The notes: a model not told the origin generated them from the sequence alone. 64,000 bases of DNA from Cellulosimicrobium sp. Marseille-Q4280 (GCF_943181405.1 NZ_CALPBY010000008.1:62001-126000); one strand, 5' to 3'; positions 51,686 to 60,086 are shown, counted from the stretch's first letter. Made by a program: numbers and translations.

Positions 51686-53697
51686 GCGCGCGAGGAAGCA
51701 TCACGTCGCAGGGGAGCGGCGGCACCGTGCTCGTCCCGCTGGACGGTCAGGACGGGAGCGGCCACCCTGCGCGGGTCCGACGCCGCGTGGTCGCCACCGT
51801 CGCGGCGCTGGCCCTCGCGGTCACCGGCGCAGGCGTCGGCGCGTGGGCGGCGACCGGGGAGAGCGCCGACGGCCTCGTCGCCGCGGCAGAGGCCGAGCCG
51901 TCGAACGTCGCGCTCCTCGGGACCCCCGAGGCGAGCTACACGGCGTCGTGGAACAAGGTCGAGGCCGTGAACGACGGCTCCGGCGTGAGCACCGGCGGGG
52001 CGCACGACGCGACGTGGGCGACGTGGAGCGGGGACCGCCCCGCGACGCAGTGGCTCGAGTACTCGTGGCCGGCGCCGGTCACCGTGGACCGCTCGGTCAT
52101 CCGGTTCTGGTCCGACGGCACCGACGCCAACGGCGACAACGTGCGCGTCCCGGCGTCCTGGACGATCCAGTACTGGGACGAGGACGCGGGTGCGTTCGTC
52201 GACCTCCCGAACCCCAGCGGGTTCCCGACGGCGCGCCTGGAGACCAACGCGACGACGTTCGACGCGGTGACGACGACGCGCGTCCGGGCGACGTTCCAGG
52301 CGCTGCGCGGCACGACCGCGACGAGCTACTCCGCCGTCGGAGTCTCGGAGTGGGAGCTGTGGGGCACGGGCGGCGTCGAGGAGCCGGACCCCGTCGACCC
52401 GAACGGACCGATCGACCACTCGCCGGTGCACATCCCGACCGACGTCGGCGTGCTGCCCGATCTCCCTGCGGAGATCGACGCGGTCTTCACCGACGGTCGC
52501 GTGGAGACGGTCGAGGTCGACTGGGAGGACGTCACGGCCGAGGACGTGGCCGCGCCCGGCGCGTTCGACGTGACGGGCACGTCGCCCGAGCTCGTCGAGC
52601 CCGTGAGCGGGACCGTGCACGTGCGCGACGGCGACCCGGGCGAGATCGCGGCGGTCGACTACGTGAGCGTCGTGACGCTCGCGGGGACGGCGCCGGTCCT
52701 CCCGGCGACGGTGACCGCCGAGTACGAGGACGCGTCGAAGGACAGCCGCGTGCCGGTGACGTGGGAGGCCGTCGACCCGGCGGACTACGCCGAGCCGGGC
52801 GGCCTGTTCTTCGTGGCCGGGGACGTCGACGGGACGGACCTCGTGGCCGAGGCCACGGTGTTCGTGGTCGCGCCCGACACGGGCGAGGACGTCACCCCTC
52901 CGACGGTGAACGTCTCGGCCCAGCCGGGCCCCGCGACGTCGGGCTGGTACGTGGGCACCCCGACGGTCACGGTCGTCGCGACGGACAACCGCGACACGGC
53001 ACCCGTCGTGGAGGTCGCGGTGGACGGCGGCGAGTGGGCCGCCTACGACGGCCCGTTCACGCTCGACGACGGTCAGCACACCGTCGCCGCCCGGGCCACG
53101 GACGCGGCGGGCAACGTGGGCGAGGGCTCGCGCGACCTGCGCGTGGACACCGTCGCGCCGGTCACGACCGCGACGGTGCGCGACCTCGGCACGAGCGTCG
53201 AGATCACGCTCACGGCGGTCGACGCGGGTTCGGGCGTGGACAAGATCCAGTGGGAGGGCCCGGGCACGTTCTGGGGCACCTACTCGGAGCCGTTCACGCG
53301 CGCGCTCACCGAGGAGGAGCAGGTCATCGAGTACGCGGCGACCGACGCGGCGGGCAACGAGGAGGCGCGCGGGCAGGTCGTCCTGCCGGCGCTGGGCGCG
53401 GAACCGTCGCTCGACCTCGTCGTCGAGGCGTCGCCGCGGTGCCTCGCGGGCACGGCCTACGTGGCCGTGCGGGCCACCAACGGCGAGGACGTGCCCGTCG
53501 ACGTGACCCTGTCGAGCCCGTACGGCCAGAAGGCGTTCGCCGACGTCGCGGCGGGACGGGCGGCCTACCAGTCGTTCGCGGTGCGGGCGGCGTCCGCCCC
53601 CGCAGGCATCGTCACGGTGACGGGCAGCGCGACGGTCGACGGCGAGGAGGTGACCTCGACCTCGACGGCCGCGTTCGACGCGCTCGACTGCGGCTGA
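51682..53697 (+). CDS. Secreted non-catalytic carbohydrate-binding partner protein with C-terminal module
   Basis: A 671-residue protein with no recognisable catalytic domain. An N-terminal hydrophobic segment (about 39-65) after 'RVRRR' acts as signal peptide or anchor. Then an F5/8-type-C (CBM32-like) discoidin domain (72-229), two Big_4-like domains (243-320, 322-396), an Ig/OmpL47-like pair (403-570, 'YDGPFTLDDGQHTVAARATD') and the recurrent Cys module (573-671). These are the domains that usually trail a GH127 in longer polypeptides. ATG 51682 overlaps the GH127 stop, so the two are coupled. Probably tethers or targets that enzyme (inference). Confidence 0.75.
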   Translation: MSARGSITSQGSGGTVLVPLDGQDGSGHPARVRRRVVATVAALALAVTGAGVGAWAATGESADGLVAAAEAEPSNVALLGTPEASYTASWNKVEAVNDGSGVSTGGAHDATWATWSGDRPATQWLEYSWPAPVTVDRSVIRFWSDGTDANGDNVRVPASWTIQYWDEDAGAFVDLPNPSGFPTARLETNATTFDAVTTTRVRATFQALRGTTATSYSAVGVSEWELWGTGGVEEPDPVDPNGPIDHSPVHIPTDVGVLPDLPAEIDAVFTDGRVETVEVDWEDVTAEDVAAPGAFDVTGTSPELVEPVSGTVHVRDGDPGEIAAVDYVSVVTLAGTAPVLPATVTAEYEDASKDSRVPVTWEAVDPADYAEPGGLFFVAGDVDGTDLVAEATVFVVAPDTGEDVTPPTVNVSAQPGPATSGWYVGTPTVTVVATDNRDTAPVVEVAVDGGEWAAYDGPFTLDDGQHTVAARATDAAGNVGEGSRDLRVDTVAPVTTATVRDLGTSVEITLTAVDAGSGVDKIQWEGPGTFWGTYSEPFTRALTEEEQVIEYAATDAAGNEEARGQVVLPALGAEPSLDLVVEASPRCLAGTAYVAVRATNGEDVPVDVTLSSPYGQKAFADVAAGRAAYQSFAVRAASAPAGIVTVTGSATVDGEEVTSTSTAAFDALDCG

Positions 53698-53715
53698 CGC
53701 GATCCGCCACAGACC

Positions 53716-53743
53716 CCCGGGCGGCGTGCCGGCGCCGCCCGGG
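53716..53743 (+). terminator. Terminator hairpin at the end of the arabinan island
   Basis: CCCGGGCGGCG and CGCCGCCCGGG form an 11-bp perfect stem 19 bases after the stop of the last island gene. Confidence 0.75.
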
Positions 53744-53830
53744 TCCCTGCCCGGCCCGTGCCCCCTCGGGGGTGCGGGCCGGGTCTCGTCGTGCGCCCTG
53801 CCCGACGGCTGCCCGACCGCTGCCGAACCG

Positions 53831-54727
53831 CTACCCGACGGCTGCACGGCGGCGCTCGACGAGCGCGAGAGTGTCGTCGTAGAGCCGCCGCGCGACCTCC
53901 TCGTCCCGGCTCGCGACGGAGGACGCCACGACCCGCCCGCCGCTGACGTACACGCCGGTCGGGACGTCCCGGCTGCCGTCGGCGAGCGCGGCGAGGTGCC
54001 GGGAGGACGCGGCGGGCGTCGTGACGCGCGGGAGCACGGCGAGCAGCGGGCCGAGGCCGCGCCACACCGTCCGGAACCACGTCGGCTGGTGCCGGACCAG
54101 GCCGGTGCCGGGCATGAGCCCGGGGTCGTACGCGACGACGGTGGTGCGCGGCGAGCGACGTGCGATCTCGTACGCCGTGAGGACGTTCGCGAGCTTCGAC
54201 GTGGGATACCGCTGCAGGGACGCCGTGATGCCGGGCGCCGGGGGCCGCACCAGGTCGTCCAGCACCATGGGGAGCGGCTCGGGCATCCCGGTGCGCTGCG
54301 CCGGGTCGTGCGTCCCGGACGAGGTGATGACGAGACGGTCGACGAGGGCTGCGGCACGCAGGCGTTCCCACAGCTGGACGTGCCCTACGTGGTTGACCGC
54401 GATCGTGATCTCGAGCCCGTCGGGCGTGGCCGTCGGCGCGGAGACCTGGGTGCCGGCGTTGAGGAGCACCGCCCCGAGCCGGCCGCCGGTGCGCGCGAGG
54501 ATCTCGTCCGCCGCGCGATCGACGGAGGCGGGCGAGGCGAGGTCGAGGACGACCCCGGTGGCGCCGGTGGCGTCGGCAGCGCGTGCGACCCCCGTCGGTC
54601 GGGTCCCGGTGAGGACGACGTGGTGCCCCGCCCGCACGAGCCGGCCGGCCGTACGGAGGCCGACGCCGCTCGTGCCGCCGGTGAGCACGACGGGTGCGGG
54701 TTCCGAGAACGTGGCATCGAGTGTCAT
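53831..54727 (-). CDS. Short-chain dehydrogenase/reductase
   Basis: A 298-residue Rossmann-fold oxidoreductase with the NAD(P) motif 'LTGGTSGVGLRTAGRL', 'LNAGTQVSA' and 'NHVGHVQLW', a Ser in 'VITSSGTHD' and the catalytic pair in 'YPTSKLANVL' (YxxxK). It resembles the retinol-dehydrogenase-like/WW-domain oxidoreductase SDR group; the substrate is unknown. It is divergent from a TetR regulator with overlapping palindromes at its start codon, a common arrangement in which the regulator controls the SDR. No link to arabinan is evident. Confidence 0.85.
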   Translation of the reverse strand: MTLDATFSEPAPVVLTGGTSGVGLRTAGRLVRAGHHVVLTGTRPTGVARAADATGATGVVLDLASPASVDRAADEILARTGGRLGAVLLNAGTQVSAPTATPDGLEITIAVNHVGHVQLWERLRAAALVDRLVITSSGTHDPAQRTGMPEPLPMVLDDLVRPPAPGITASLQRYPTSKLANVLTAYEIARRSPRTTVVAYDPGLMPGTGLVRHQPTWFRTVWRGLGPLLAVLPRVTTPAASSRHLAALADGSRDVPTGVYVSGGRVVASSVASRDEEVARRLYDDTLALVERRRAAVG

Positions 54728-54762
54728 GTGGCACACAGTGCCATATGGCTCGCTGTGCCACA
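54727..54762. promoter_or_regulatory. Nested palindromic operator between SDR and TetR genes
   Basis: TGTGGCACA (54727-54735) and TGTGCCACA (54754-54762) are inverted arms around the perfect 10-bp palindrome GCCATATGGC (54740-54749). The site covers the SDR start codon and lies 8 bases before the TetR ATG, well placed for autoregulation. Confidence 0.7.
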
Positions 54763-54770
54763 ATGCCTCC

Positions 54771-55370
54771 ATGAGCGAGACCGACGACGTGGCGCCCGAC
54801 TCGCTGCGCGCCCGCAAGCTCGCTCGCAGCCGCGAGGAGGTGGCCGACGCCGCCTGGCGGCTGTTCCTCGAACGCGGGTACGACACCGTGACGGTCGCCG
54901 ACATCGCCGACGCCGCGGGCGTCGCGCGGCGGACGGTGCACCGGTACGTCGCGGTGAAGTCGGACCTCGTCTTCGGGCACGAAGGGGCGATCCTCGCCGT
55001 CGTCGACGACGTCGTCTCGGCGGCCTCGCCCGACGAGCCTCCGCGCGACGTCCTGGTCCGCGCGCTGCGCGCCCTCGCCGAGCGGTGGCCGACGAGCCGC
55101 ACCGAGGCCGCGGCCCGGGCGCAGGTGATCGCCGGGTCGGCCGAGCTCGTGGAGCGCGATCTCGCGAAACGTGCCCGGATGCGGGAGCTCGTCGCGGACA
55201 CGCTCCGACGCGCGCTGCCCGACGTCGGGCATCTCGAGGCGGCCTTCTGGTCCGAGGTCGGGATCGCCACCTTCTACCTCGCCCACGACGAGTGGGTGGC
55301 CGGGCGGGCGAGCCTGCCGGGTGCGCTCGCGATCGTTCTCGAGCTCCTGGGGGTCCCCGCGGGTGAATGA
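54771..55370 (+). CDS. TetR-family transcriptional regulator
   Basis: A 199-residue regulator: N-terminal HTH ('VADIADAAGVARRTVHRYVAVKSDLVF', about residues 35-65) and an all-helical ligand/dimer domain, the normal TetR size. ATG 54771 is the first start after the operator. 'RTVHRYVAVKSDLVF' groups it with TetR proteins next to oxidoreductases. It probably represses the divergent SDR gene and itself. Confidence 0.88.
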   Translation: MSETDDVAPDSLRARKLARSREEVADAAWRLFLERGYDTVTVADIADAAGVARRTVHRYVAVKSDLVFGHEGAILAVVDDVVSAASPDEPPRDVLVRALRALAERWPTSRTEAAARAQVIAGSAELVERDLAKRARMRELVADTLRRALPDVGHLEAAFWSEVGIATFYLAHDEWVAGRASLPGALAIVLELLGVPAGE

Positions 55371-55427
55371 AGCGCGCGCGGCCTGGACGGGTGTTCAGGT
55401 TTGCGGCGCGAGATGGCAGGATGGGCG

Positions 55428-55449
55428 CGACTGGACGTTCGTCCAGTCG
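55428..55449. promoter_or_regulatory. 22-bp palindrome upstream of the LATTG protein
   Basis: CGACTGGACG and CGTCCAGTCG flank two T bases in the 132-base gap between the TetR gene and the surface protein gene. It could be the TetR gene's terminator stem or an operator; the sequence alone does not decide. Confidence 0.55.
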
Positions 55450-55502
55450 GGTTCGGGGGGACCCAGGTCGCCCTCCCGGGCCGGACGAAGAGGTTCACCG
55501 CG

Positions 55503-56117
55503 TTGACGACGACCCGACGGCGGATCGCCGCCGTGCTGCTCGGTGCCGCCCTGGCGGTCACCGGCGCGACAGGCGCTGCCGCATCGACCGCCCTTCCTCC
55601 CGACGGGACGAGCGACGGCGTGCGCGTCACCGTGGAGATCCGGGACCGGTTGTCCCCGCACGTCGTCGTGGTGGGGGAGGGACCGTTCGTCGCCGGCGAG
55701 CAGCTGGTCGTGCGGGGCGGGGACCTGCCGTCGAACGCCGTCCTCGAGGTCTGGCTCCACAGCGACCCCCGGCTCCTGGACGGCGTCACCACCGACGCCG
55801 ACGGCGACTTCGAGCTCACGACCACGCTGCCCGCCGACACCGCACCCGGCGAGCACCGGATCCGTGCCGTCGCGCCGGCGCTCGGCGTCGAGGTGGCCTC
55901 TGAGCCGTTCGAGGTGGTCGCGGCGCCGGGCGCGGGCGGCCCGGCGGACCCGGACGACCCGGCCGACGGGACCCCGGGCGGGGGCGGCGCGTCCGCCTCG
56001 CCGCGCCCCGGCGGGCTCGCGACGACCGGAGCAGGCCTCGCCGGTGCAGCCGTCGTCGCGGCCCTCGCCGTCGCGACCGGCGTCGCGCTCCGTCGCCGCG
56101 CCGTGCGCAGCGCCTAG
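55503..56117 (+). CDS. Secreted cell-wall protein with LATTG sorting signal
   Basis: A protein of about 204 residues. TTG 55503 is chosen because GAAGAGG lies upstream and it places 'TTTRRRIAAVLLGAALAV' as an ordinary signal peptide; the open frame begins at 55401. The middle is one beta-rich domain (about 35-140, 'VVVGEGPFVAGEQLVVRGGDLPS'), resembling Ig-like surface domains. A Pro/Gly/Asp-rich linker leads to 'LATTGAG', a hydrophobic helix and 'RRR', the layout of a class E sortase substrate (LAxTG). It is therefore probably anchored to peptidoglycan. Function unknown. Confidence 0.72.
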   Translation: MTTTRRRIAAVLLGAALAVTGATGAAASTALPPDGTSDGVRVTVEIRDRLSPHVVVVGEGPFVAGEQLVVRGGDLPSNAVLEVWLHSDPRLLDGVTTDADGDFELTTTLPADTAPGEHRIRAVAPALGVEVASEPFEVVAAPGAGGPADPDDPADGTPGGGGASASPRPGGLATTGAGLAGAAVVAALAVATGVALRRRAVRSA

Positions 56118-56181
56118 CGAGGCGCGCAGGCGTCGCCGTGCTCGGTCCCGCACGCGTCGAGGAACGGCGTGGGCCCGACCG

Positions 56182-56952
56182 TCACGGACGCGCGGCGAAC
56201 CGCTCGAGCAGCTCCGCGTGGCCGGACACGATGAGCAGGTCGTTGGCGCTGATCCGCGTCTCGGGCGTGGCGTAGAGGAACTCCTCGCCGGGCGACTTCA
56301 CGCCGATCACGGTGACGCCGTAGCGTTCGCGCACCTTGGACTGGACCAGCGTGAATCCCTGCACCTCCTTCGGGGGGCGCATCTTGACGATCGTGAAGCC
56401 GTCCTCGACCTCGATGTAGTCGAGGAGCTTGCCGGAGACGAGGTGCGCGACGCGCGCACCGGCGTCCGCCTCGGGGAAGACGACGTGGTGCGCGCCGATG
56501 CGCTGGAGGATGCGACCGTGCTCGGCCGAGATCGCCTTGGCCCAGATCTGCGGCGTCCCCATGTCGACGAGGTTTCCGGTGATGAGGACGCTCGCCTCGA
56601 GCGACGTCCCGACACCCACCACCGCCACCGGGAAGTCCCGCGCGCCGAGCTGATCGAGCGCGACGGGGTTCGACGCGTCGGCCTCGACGAGCGGGATCTG
56701 GCCGCTCCACTGCGCCACGAGGTCGGCGTCGCGCTCCACGGCGAGCACGTCCTGGCCGAGCCGGTCGAGGGTCACCGCGATCGCGGTGCCGAACCGGCCG
56801 AGGCCCACGACGAGCACGCCGGCGTCCTTGCGCGGCGCCCTCGCCTCGTCGCGGCGTGCTCGCTCGGAGCGACCGCGCTCCACGATGCGCCGGGCGACGG
56901 GGTCGGCCGGGAGCCGTTCGTCGCCGGTCGCGGGGAAGAGGGGGTCGGTCAC
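56182..56952 (-). CDS. trkA: Potassium uptake regulatory subunit, TrkA/KtrA type
   Basis: A 256-residue cytosolic RCK protein that gates the membrane subunit. The NAD-binding 'VLVVGLGRFGTAIAVTLDRLG' begins near residue 44, an acidic residue ends strand 2 ('AVERDADLV'), and a TrkA_C domain follows (about 175-250, 'ISANDLLIVSGHAELLERF'). GTG 56952 is chosen (AGGAAGG upstream); the frame is open to 57036. It lies 80 bases downstream of trkH on the same strand. Confidence 0.9.
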   Translation of the reverse strand: MTDPLFPATGDERLPADPVARRIVERGRSERARRDEARAPRKDAGVLVVGLGRFGTAIAVTLDRLGQDVLAVERDADLVAQWSGQIPLVEADASNPVALDQLGARDFPVAVVGVGTSLEASVLITGNLVDMGTPQIWAKAISAEHGRILQRIGAHHVVFPEADAGARVAHLVSGKLLDYIEVEDGFTIVKMRPPKEVQGFTLVQSKVRERYGVTVIGVKSPGEEFLYATPETRISANDLLIVSGHAELLERFAARP

Positions 56953-57032
56953 GGGGTGGGGCCTTCCTGGGGTCGGTGTCGTCGTCGAAGGGTAGGCGTC
57001 CAGCGGGCCGGTCGCTCTACCCGATGGGTCGA

Positions 57033-58409
57033 TCACCCGATGATCGGGCGCTCCTCGGGGTAGCGCACGATGCGGCGCCGGTCCCGCAGCGCGAGCGCGG
57101 CGGCGAAGGTGATCGTCCCGGTGCGGCCGATGAACATCAGCGCGACGAGCACGTACTTCCCGGCGTCGGGGAGGGTCGGGGTGATCCCGGTGGTGAGGCC
57201 GACGGTCGCGAACGCCGAGATCGTCTCGAAGAGGATGACGTCGAGCGTCTCACCCGTGATCTCCAGCAGGAGCAGGCTCGAGACGAGGACCGCCGTCGCG
57301 CCGACGAAGGACACGGCGACCGCGAGGCGGAGCGTCTCGCGCGGGATGCGTCGTCCGAAGGCCTCCATGTCGCGGTCGCCCCGGGCCTCCGAGACGATGG
57401 CGATGAGCATGACGGCGAGCGTCGTGACCTTGATGCCGCCCGCGGTCGACGCGGACCCGCCGCCGACGAACATCAGCGCGTCGGTGATCAGCCAGCTCGA
57501 CTCGCGCATCTCCGCGGTGTCGACGGTCGAGAACCCGCCCGACCGGGGCATGACGCCCGCGAAGAGGGACGCGAGCAGCTTCTCCCCGACGGAGAGCGGC
57601 CCGAGCGTCCCCTCGTTGCCCCACTCGAAGGCCGCGAACAGCACCGTGCCGACAACCACCAGAGCCGCGCTCATCGTCAGCGTGAGCTTGGTGTGCAGGC
57701 TCCACTTCGCGGCGCGGCGACGGTTGCGCAGGACGTTGAGGATCACGGGGAAGCCGAGCGAGCCGATGAACACGCCGAGGATGATCGGCAGGCACAGCAT
57801 CCAGTCCCCGACGTAGGGCATGAGGCCTTGCTCGGTCGGGATGAACCCCGCGTTGTTGAACGCCGAGATGCCGTAGAAGATCCCGTGCCACGCCGCCTCG
57901 CCGAACGTCTCCTCGAGCACGATGAACCGTGGCAGGAGCAGGAGGGCGATGAGCAGCTCGAGCGATGTCGAGGTGATGATGACGACCCGCACGAGCGAGC
58001 CGACCTCGCCGAGCCGCGTCGTCTTCGTCTCCGACGCGGTGAGGAGCTTCTGCGTCAGGCCGATGCGGCGCGAGACGGCCATGCCGAGGATCGACGCGAG
58101 GGTCATGACCCCGAGGCCGCCGACCTTGATCCCGACGAGGATGACCACCTGGCCGTAGAACGACCAGTACGTCCCGGTCGGCACGACCACCAGACCCGTG
58201 ACGCACACCGCGGACGTCGCGGTGAAGAGCGCGTCGACGAACGACGCGGAGCGGCCCGACGCCGTCGCCCACGGCGCGAGCAGGAGCGCCGTGAACAGCG
58301 CGATGACCGCCGCGAAGACCGTCACGGCGAGCCGGGCGGGGGACTGGCGGGCGAGACGGTCGACGATCTCGCGCCCCTTGAAGAGGCGACCGGTCAGCCC
58401 TGACGGCAT
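57033..58409 (-). CDS. Potassium uptake membrane subunit, TrkH/KtrB type
   Basis: A 458-residue membrane protein with four pore repeats; the selectivity-filter glycines are visible in 'TSAVCVTGLVVV', 'SAFNNAGFIPT', 'GGGSASTAGGIKV' and 'SAFATVGLTTGI'. The compact length and absence of the extra TrkH N-terminal helices favour the KtrB branch. ATG 58409 is followed by a basic N-terminus before the first helix. It forms a K+ uptake system with the RCK protein downstream. Confidence 0.92.
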   Translation of the reverse strand: MPSGLTGRLFKGREIVDRLARQSPARLAVTVFAAVIALFTALLLAPWATASGRSASFVDALFTATSAVCVTGLVVVPTGTYWSFYGQVVILVGIKVGGLGVMTLASILGMAVSRRIGLTQKLLTASETKTTRLGEVGSLVRVVIITSTSLELLIALLLLPRFIVLEETFGEAAWHGIFYGISAFNNAGFIPTEQGLMPYVGDWMLCLPIILGVFIGSLGFPVILNVLRNRRRAAKWSLHTKLTLTMSAALVVVGTVLFAAFEWGNEGTLGPLSVGEKLLASLFAGVMPRSGGFSTVDTAEMRESSWLITDALMFVGGGSASTAGGIKVTTLAVMLIAIVSEARGDRDMEAFGRRIPRETLRLAVAVSFVGATAVLVSSLLLLEITGETLDVILFETISAFATVGLTTGITPTLPDAGKYVLVALMFIGRTGTITFAAALALRDRRRIVRYPEERPIIG

Positions 58410-58505
58410 CGGTCCCCCCACGCAGGCTTCGGTCGCACCACGAGCGCAACTCTGCCACGCGACCCGGGGTGCGTCATGTCGCCCCACCGGGCGATACCGT
58501 GAGCC

Positions 58506-59732
58506 ATGCCCAGCACCGAGCCGACGCCGCGAGCCGCGGAGGCGCTCGCCGACGCCGGACCCCGCCGTGCGCACGTCGTCTGGGGGCCCGAGCTGCTCGG
58601 GTACGACTTCGGCCCCGGCCACCCCATGGCGCCGACCCGCCTCGACCTGACGATGCGCCTCGTGCGCGACCTCGGTCTCCTCGACGGGGCGGAGGTCGAC
58701 GTGGTCGGTCCGGCACCCGCCGACGACGCCGTGCTCGCGCTCGTCCACGACGCCGCGTACGTCGCCGCGGTCCGGGCGGCGTCGGACCACGGCACCACCG
58801 ACCCGCACCGCGGGCTCGGCACGGAGGACGACCCGGTCTTCCCGGGGATGCACGAGGCGGCGGCGCGGATCGTCGGCGGCTCCTGCGCCGCTGCCGACGC
58901 GATCGCGTCGGGGGCCGCCGTGCACGCCGTCAACGTCGCGGGCGGAATGCACCACGCGAAGCCCGGCGCGGCGTCGGGGTTCTGCGTGTACAACGACGCC
59001 GCGGTCGCGATCCGGCGCCTGCTCGCCGACGGCGTCGAGCGCGTCGCGTACGTCGACCTCGACGCGCACCACGGGGACGGCGTCGAGGAGGTGTTCTGGG
59101 ACGACCCGCGCGTCCTCACCGTGTCGGTGCACCAGAGCGGCGCGACGCTGTTCCCGGGGACCGGCCACGCGACCGACGTCGGTGGTCCGGGAGCCGAGGG
59201 CACCGCGGTCAACGTCGCGCTCCCGCGCCGGACCGACGGCACCCGGTGGCTGCGTGCGGTGGACGCCGTCGTGCCACCGGTGCTCCGCGCGTTCCACCCC
59301 GACGTGCTCGTCACGCAGCACGGGTGCGACGCGCACGGTGACGACCCGCTGTCCGACCTCGACGTGTCCGTCGCCGCGCAGCGCACGGCGGCGGCCCGGA
59401 TGCACCAGCTCGCGCACGAGCTGACGGACGGGCGGTGGCTCGCGCTCGGCGGCGGCGGGTACGCGATCGCGCGCGTCGTTCCCCTCGTGTGGTCGGCGGT
59501 CGTGGGGGAGGTGGTCCACGCCCCCGTGTCGGCCGACCGCGAGCTGCCGGAGCCGTGGCGCGAGCTCGTCGCCGACATCGCGGGCTACGACGCACCGCCG
59601 TCGTTCGGGCCCGACGTCGAGTGGCGTCCTTGGAGCGCCGGCTTCGACCCGGACGACGCGGTCGACCGCGCGGTCCTCGCGACGCGTCGGGCCGCCTTCC
59701 CGCACCTGGGCCTCGACCCCCACTTCGACTGA
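58506..59732 (+). CDS. AcuC-like histone-deacetylase-family protein
   Basis: A 408-residue zinc hydrolase of the HDAC/AcuC/AphA family. Active-site residues are visible: the His pair in 'AGGMHHAKPG', the zinc ligands in 'YVDLDAHHGDGVEEVFW' and 'HGCDAHGDDPL', and 'ALGGGGYAIARVV' with the catalytic-loop Tyr. Characterised AcuC proteins deacetylate acetyl-CoA synthetase; acetylpolyamine amidohydrolases have the same fold. It diverges from trkH by 96 bases. About 25 extra residues precede the fold and a 60-residue tail follows it. Confidence 0.85.
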   Translation: MPSTEPTPRAAEALADAGPRRAHVVWGPELLGYDFGPGHPMAPTRLDLTMRLVRDLGLLDGAEVDVVGPAPADDAVLALVHDAAYVAAVRAASDHGTTDPHRGLGTEDDPVFPGMHEAAARIVGGSCAAADAIASGAAVHAVNVAGGMHHAKPGAASGFCVYNDAAVAIRRLLADGVERVAYVDLDAHHGDGVEEVFWDDPRVLTVSVHQSGATLFPGTGHATDVGGPGAEGTAVNVALPRRTDGTRWLRAVDAVVPPVLRAFHPDVLVTQHGCDAHGDDPLSDLDVSVAAQRTAAARMHQLAHELTDGRWLALGGGGYAIARVVPLVWSAVVGEVVHAPVSADRELPEPWRELVADIAGYDAPPSFGPDVEWRPWSAGFDPDDAVDRAVLATRRAAFPHLGLDPHFD

Positions 59733-59797
59733 GCGCGCGGGGGACCTGGACGCGACGCGCCCCCGCGGACCGCTCGACCGGGCAGGGCACCGCCGCG

Positions 59798-59892
59798 TTC
59801 GAGGCCACCGGCGCGAGCAGGTAGGCTAAGGGGCGGATTTCTCTCGTGTTGGTCGGCTCGTGGTCCACGAAACCTGATCAACCGTGGACCAC
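59798..59892 (+). promoter_or_regulatory. bS22 promoter and structured leader
   Basis: TTCGAG (59798-59803) and TAGGCT (59822-59827) are 18 bases apart, giving a leader of about 150 bases. In it GTGGTCCACG (59860-59869) and CGTGGACCAC (59883-59892) form a perfect 10-bp stem with a 13-base loop. The remainder of 59733-59987 shows nothing else. Confidence 0.55.
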
Positions 59893-59987
59893 ACGGCAGT
59901 CGCTCGACCGGTTCGGACCGTTCCGTCGCCGGCCGCCGACCAGCCGATCAGCTGCCGAACAGCACCGACAAGCATTGCGAGGACCGT

Positions 59988-60086
59988 ATGGGCTCCGTCA
60001 TCAAGAAGCGCCGCAAGCGTATGGCCAAGAAGAAGCACCGCAAGCTGCTTCGCAAGACGCGCCACCAGCGTCGTAACAAGAAGTGA
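59988..60086 (+). CDS. Small ribosomal subunit protein bS22 (AURKAIP1/COX24 domain)
   Basis: A 32-residue very basic protein, 'MGSVIKKRRKRMAKKKH' followed by 'RKLLRKTRHQRRNKK', with 19 Lys/Arg. This is the near-invariant actinobacterial AURKAIP1/COX24-domain peptide identified in mycobacterial ribosomes as bS22. ATG 59988 has a ribosome site GCGAGGA 6 bases upstream. It is a single gene with its own promoter and terminator. Length and sequence match the family exactly. Confidence 0.95.
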   Translation: MGSVIKKRRKRMAKKKHRKLLRKTRHQRRNKK

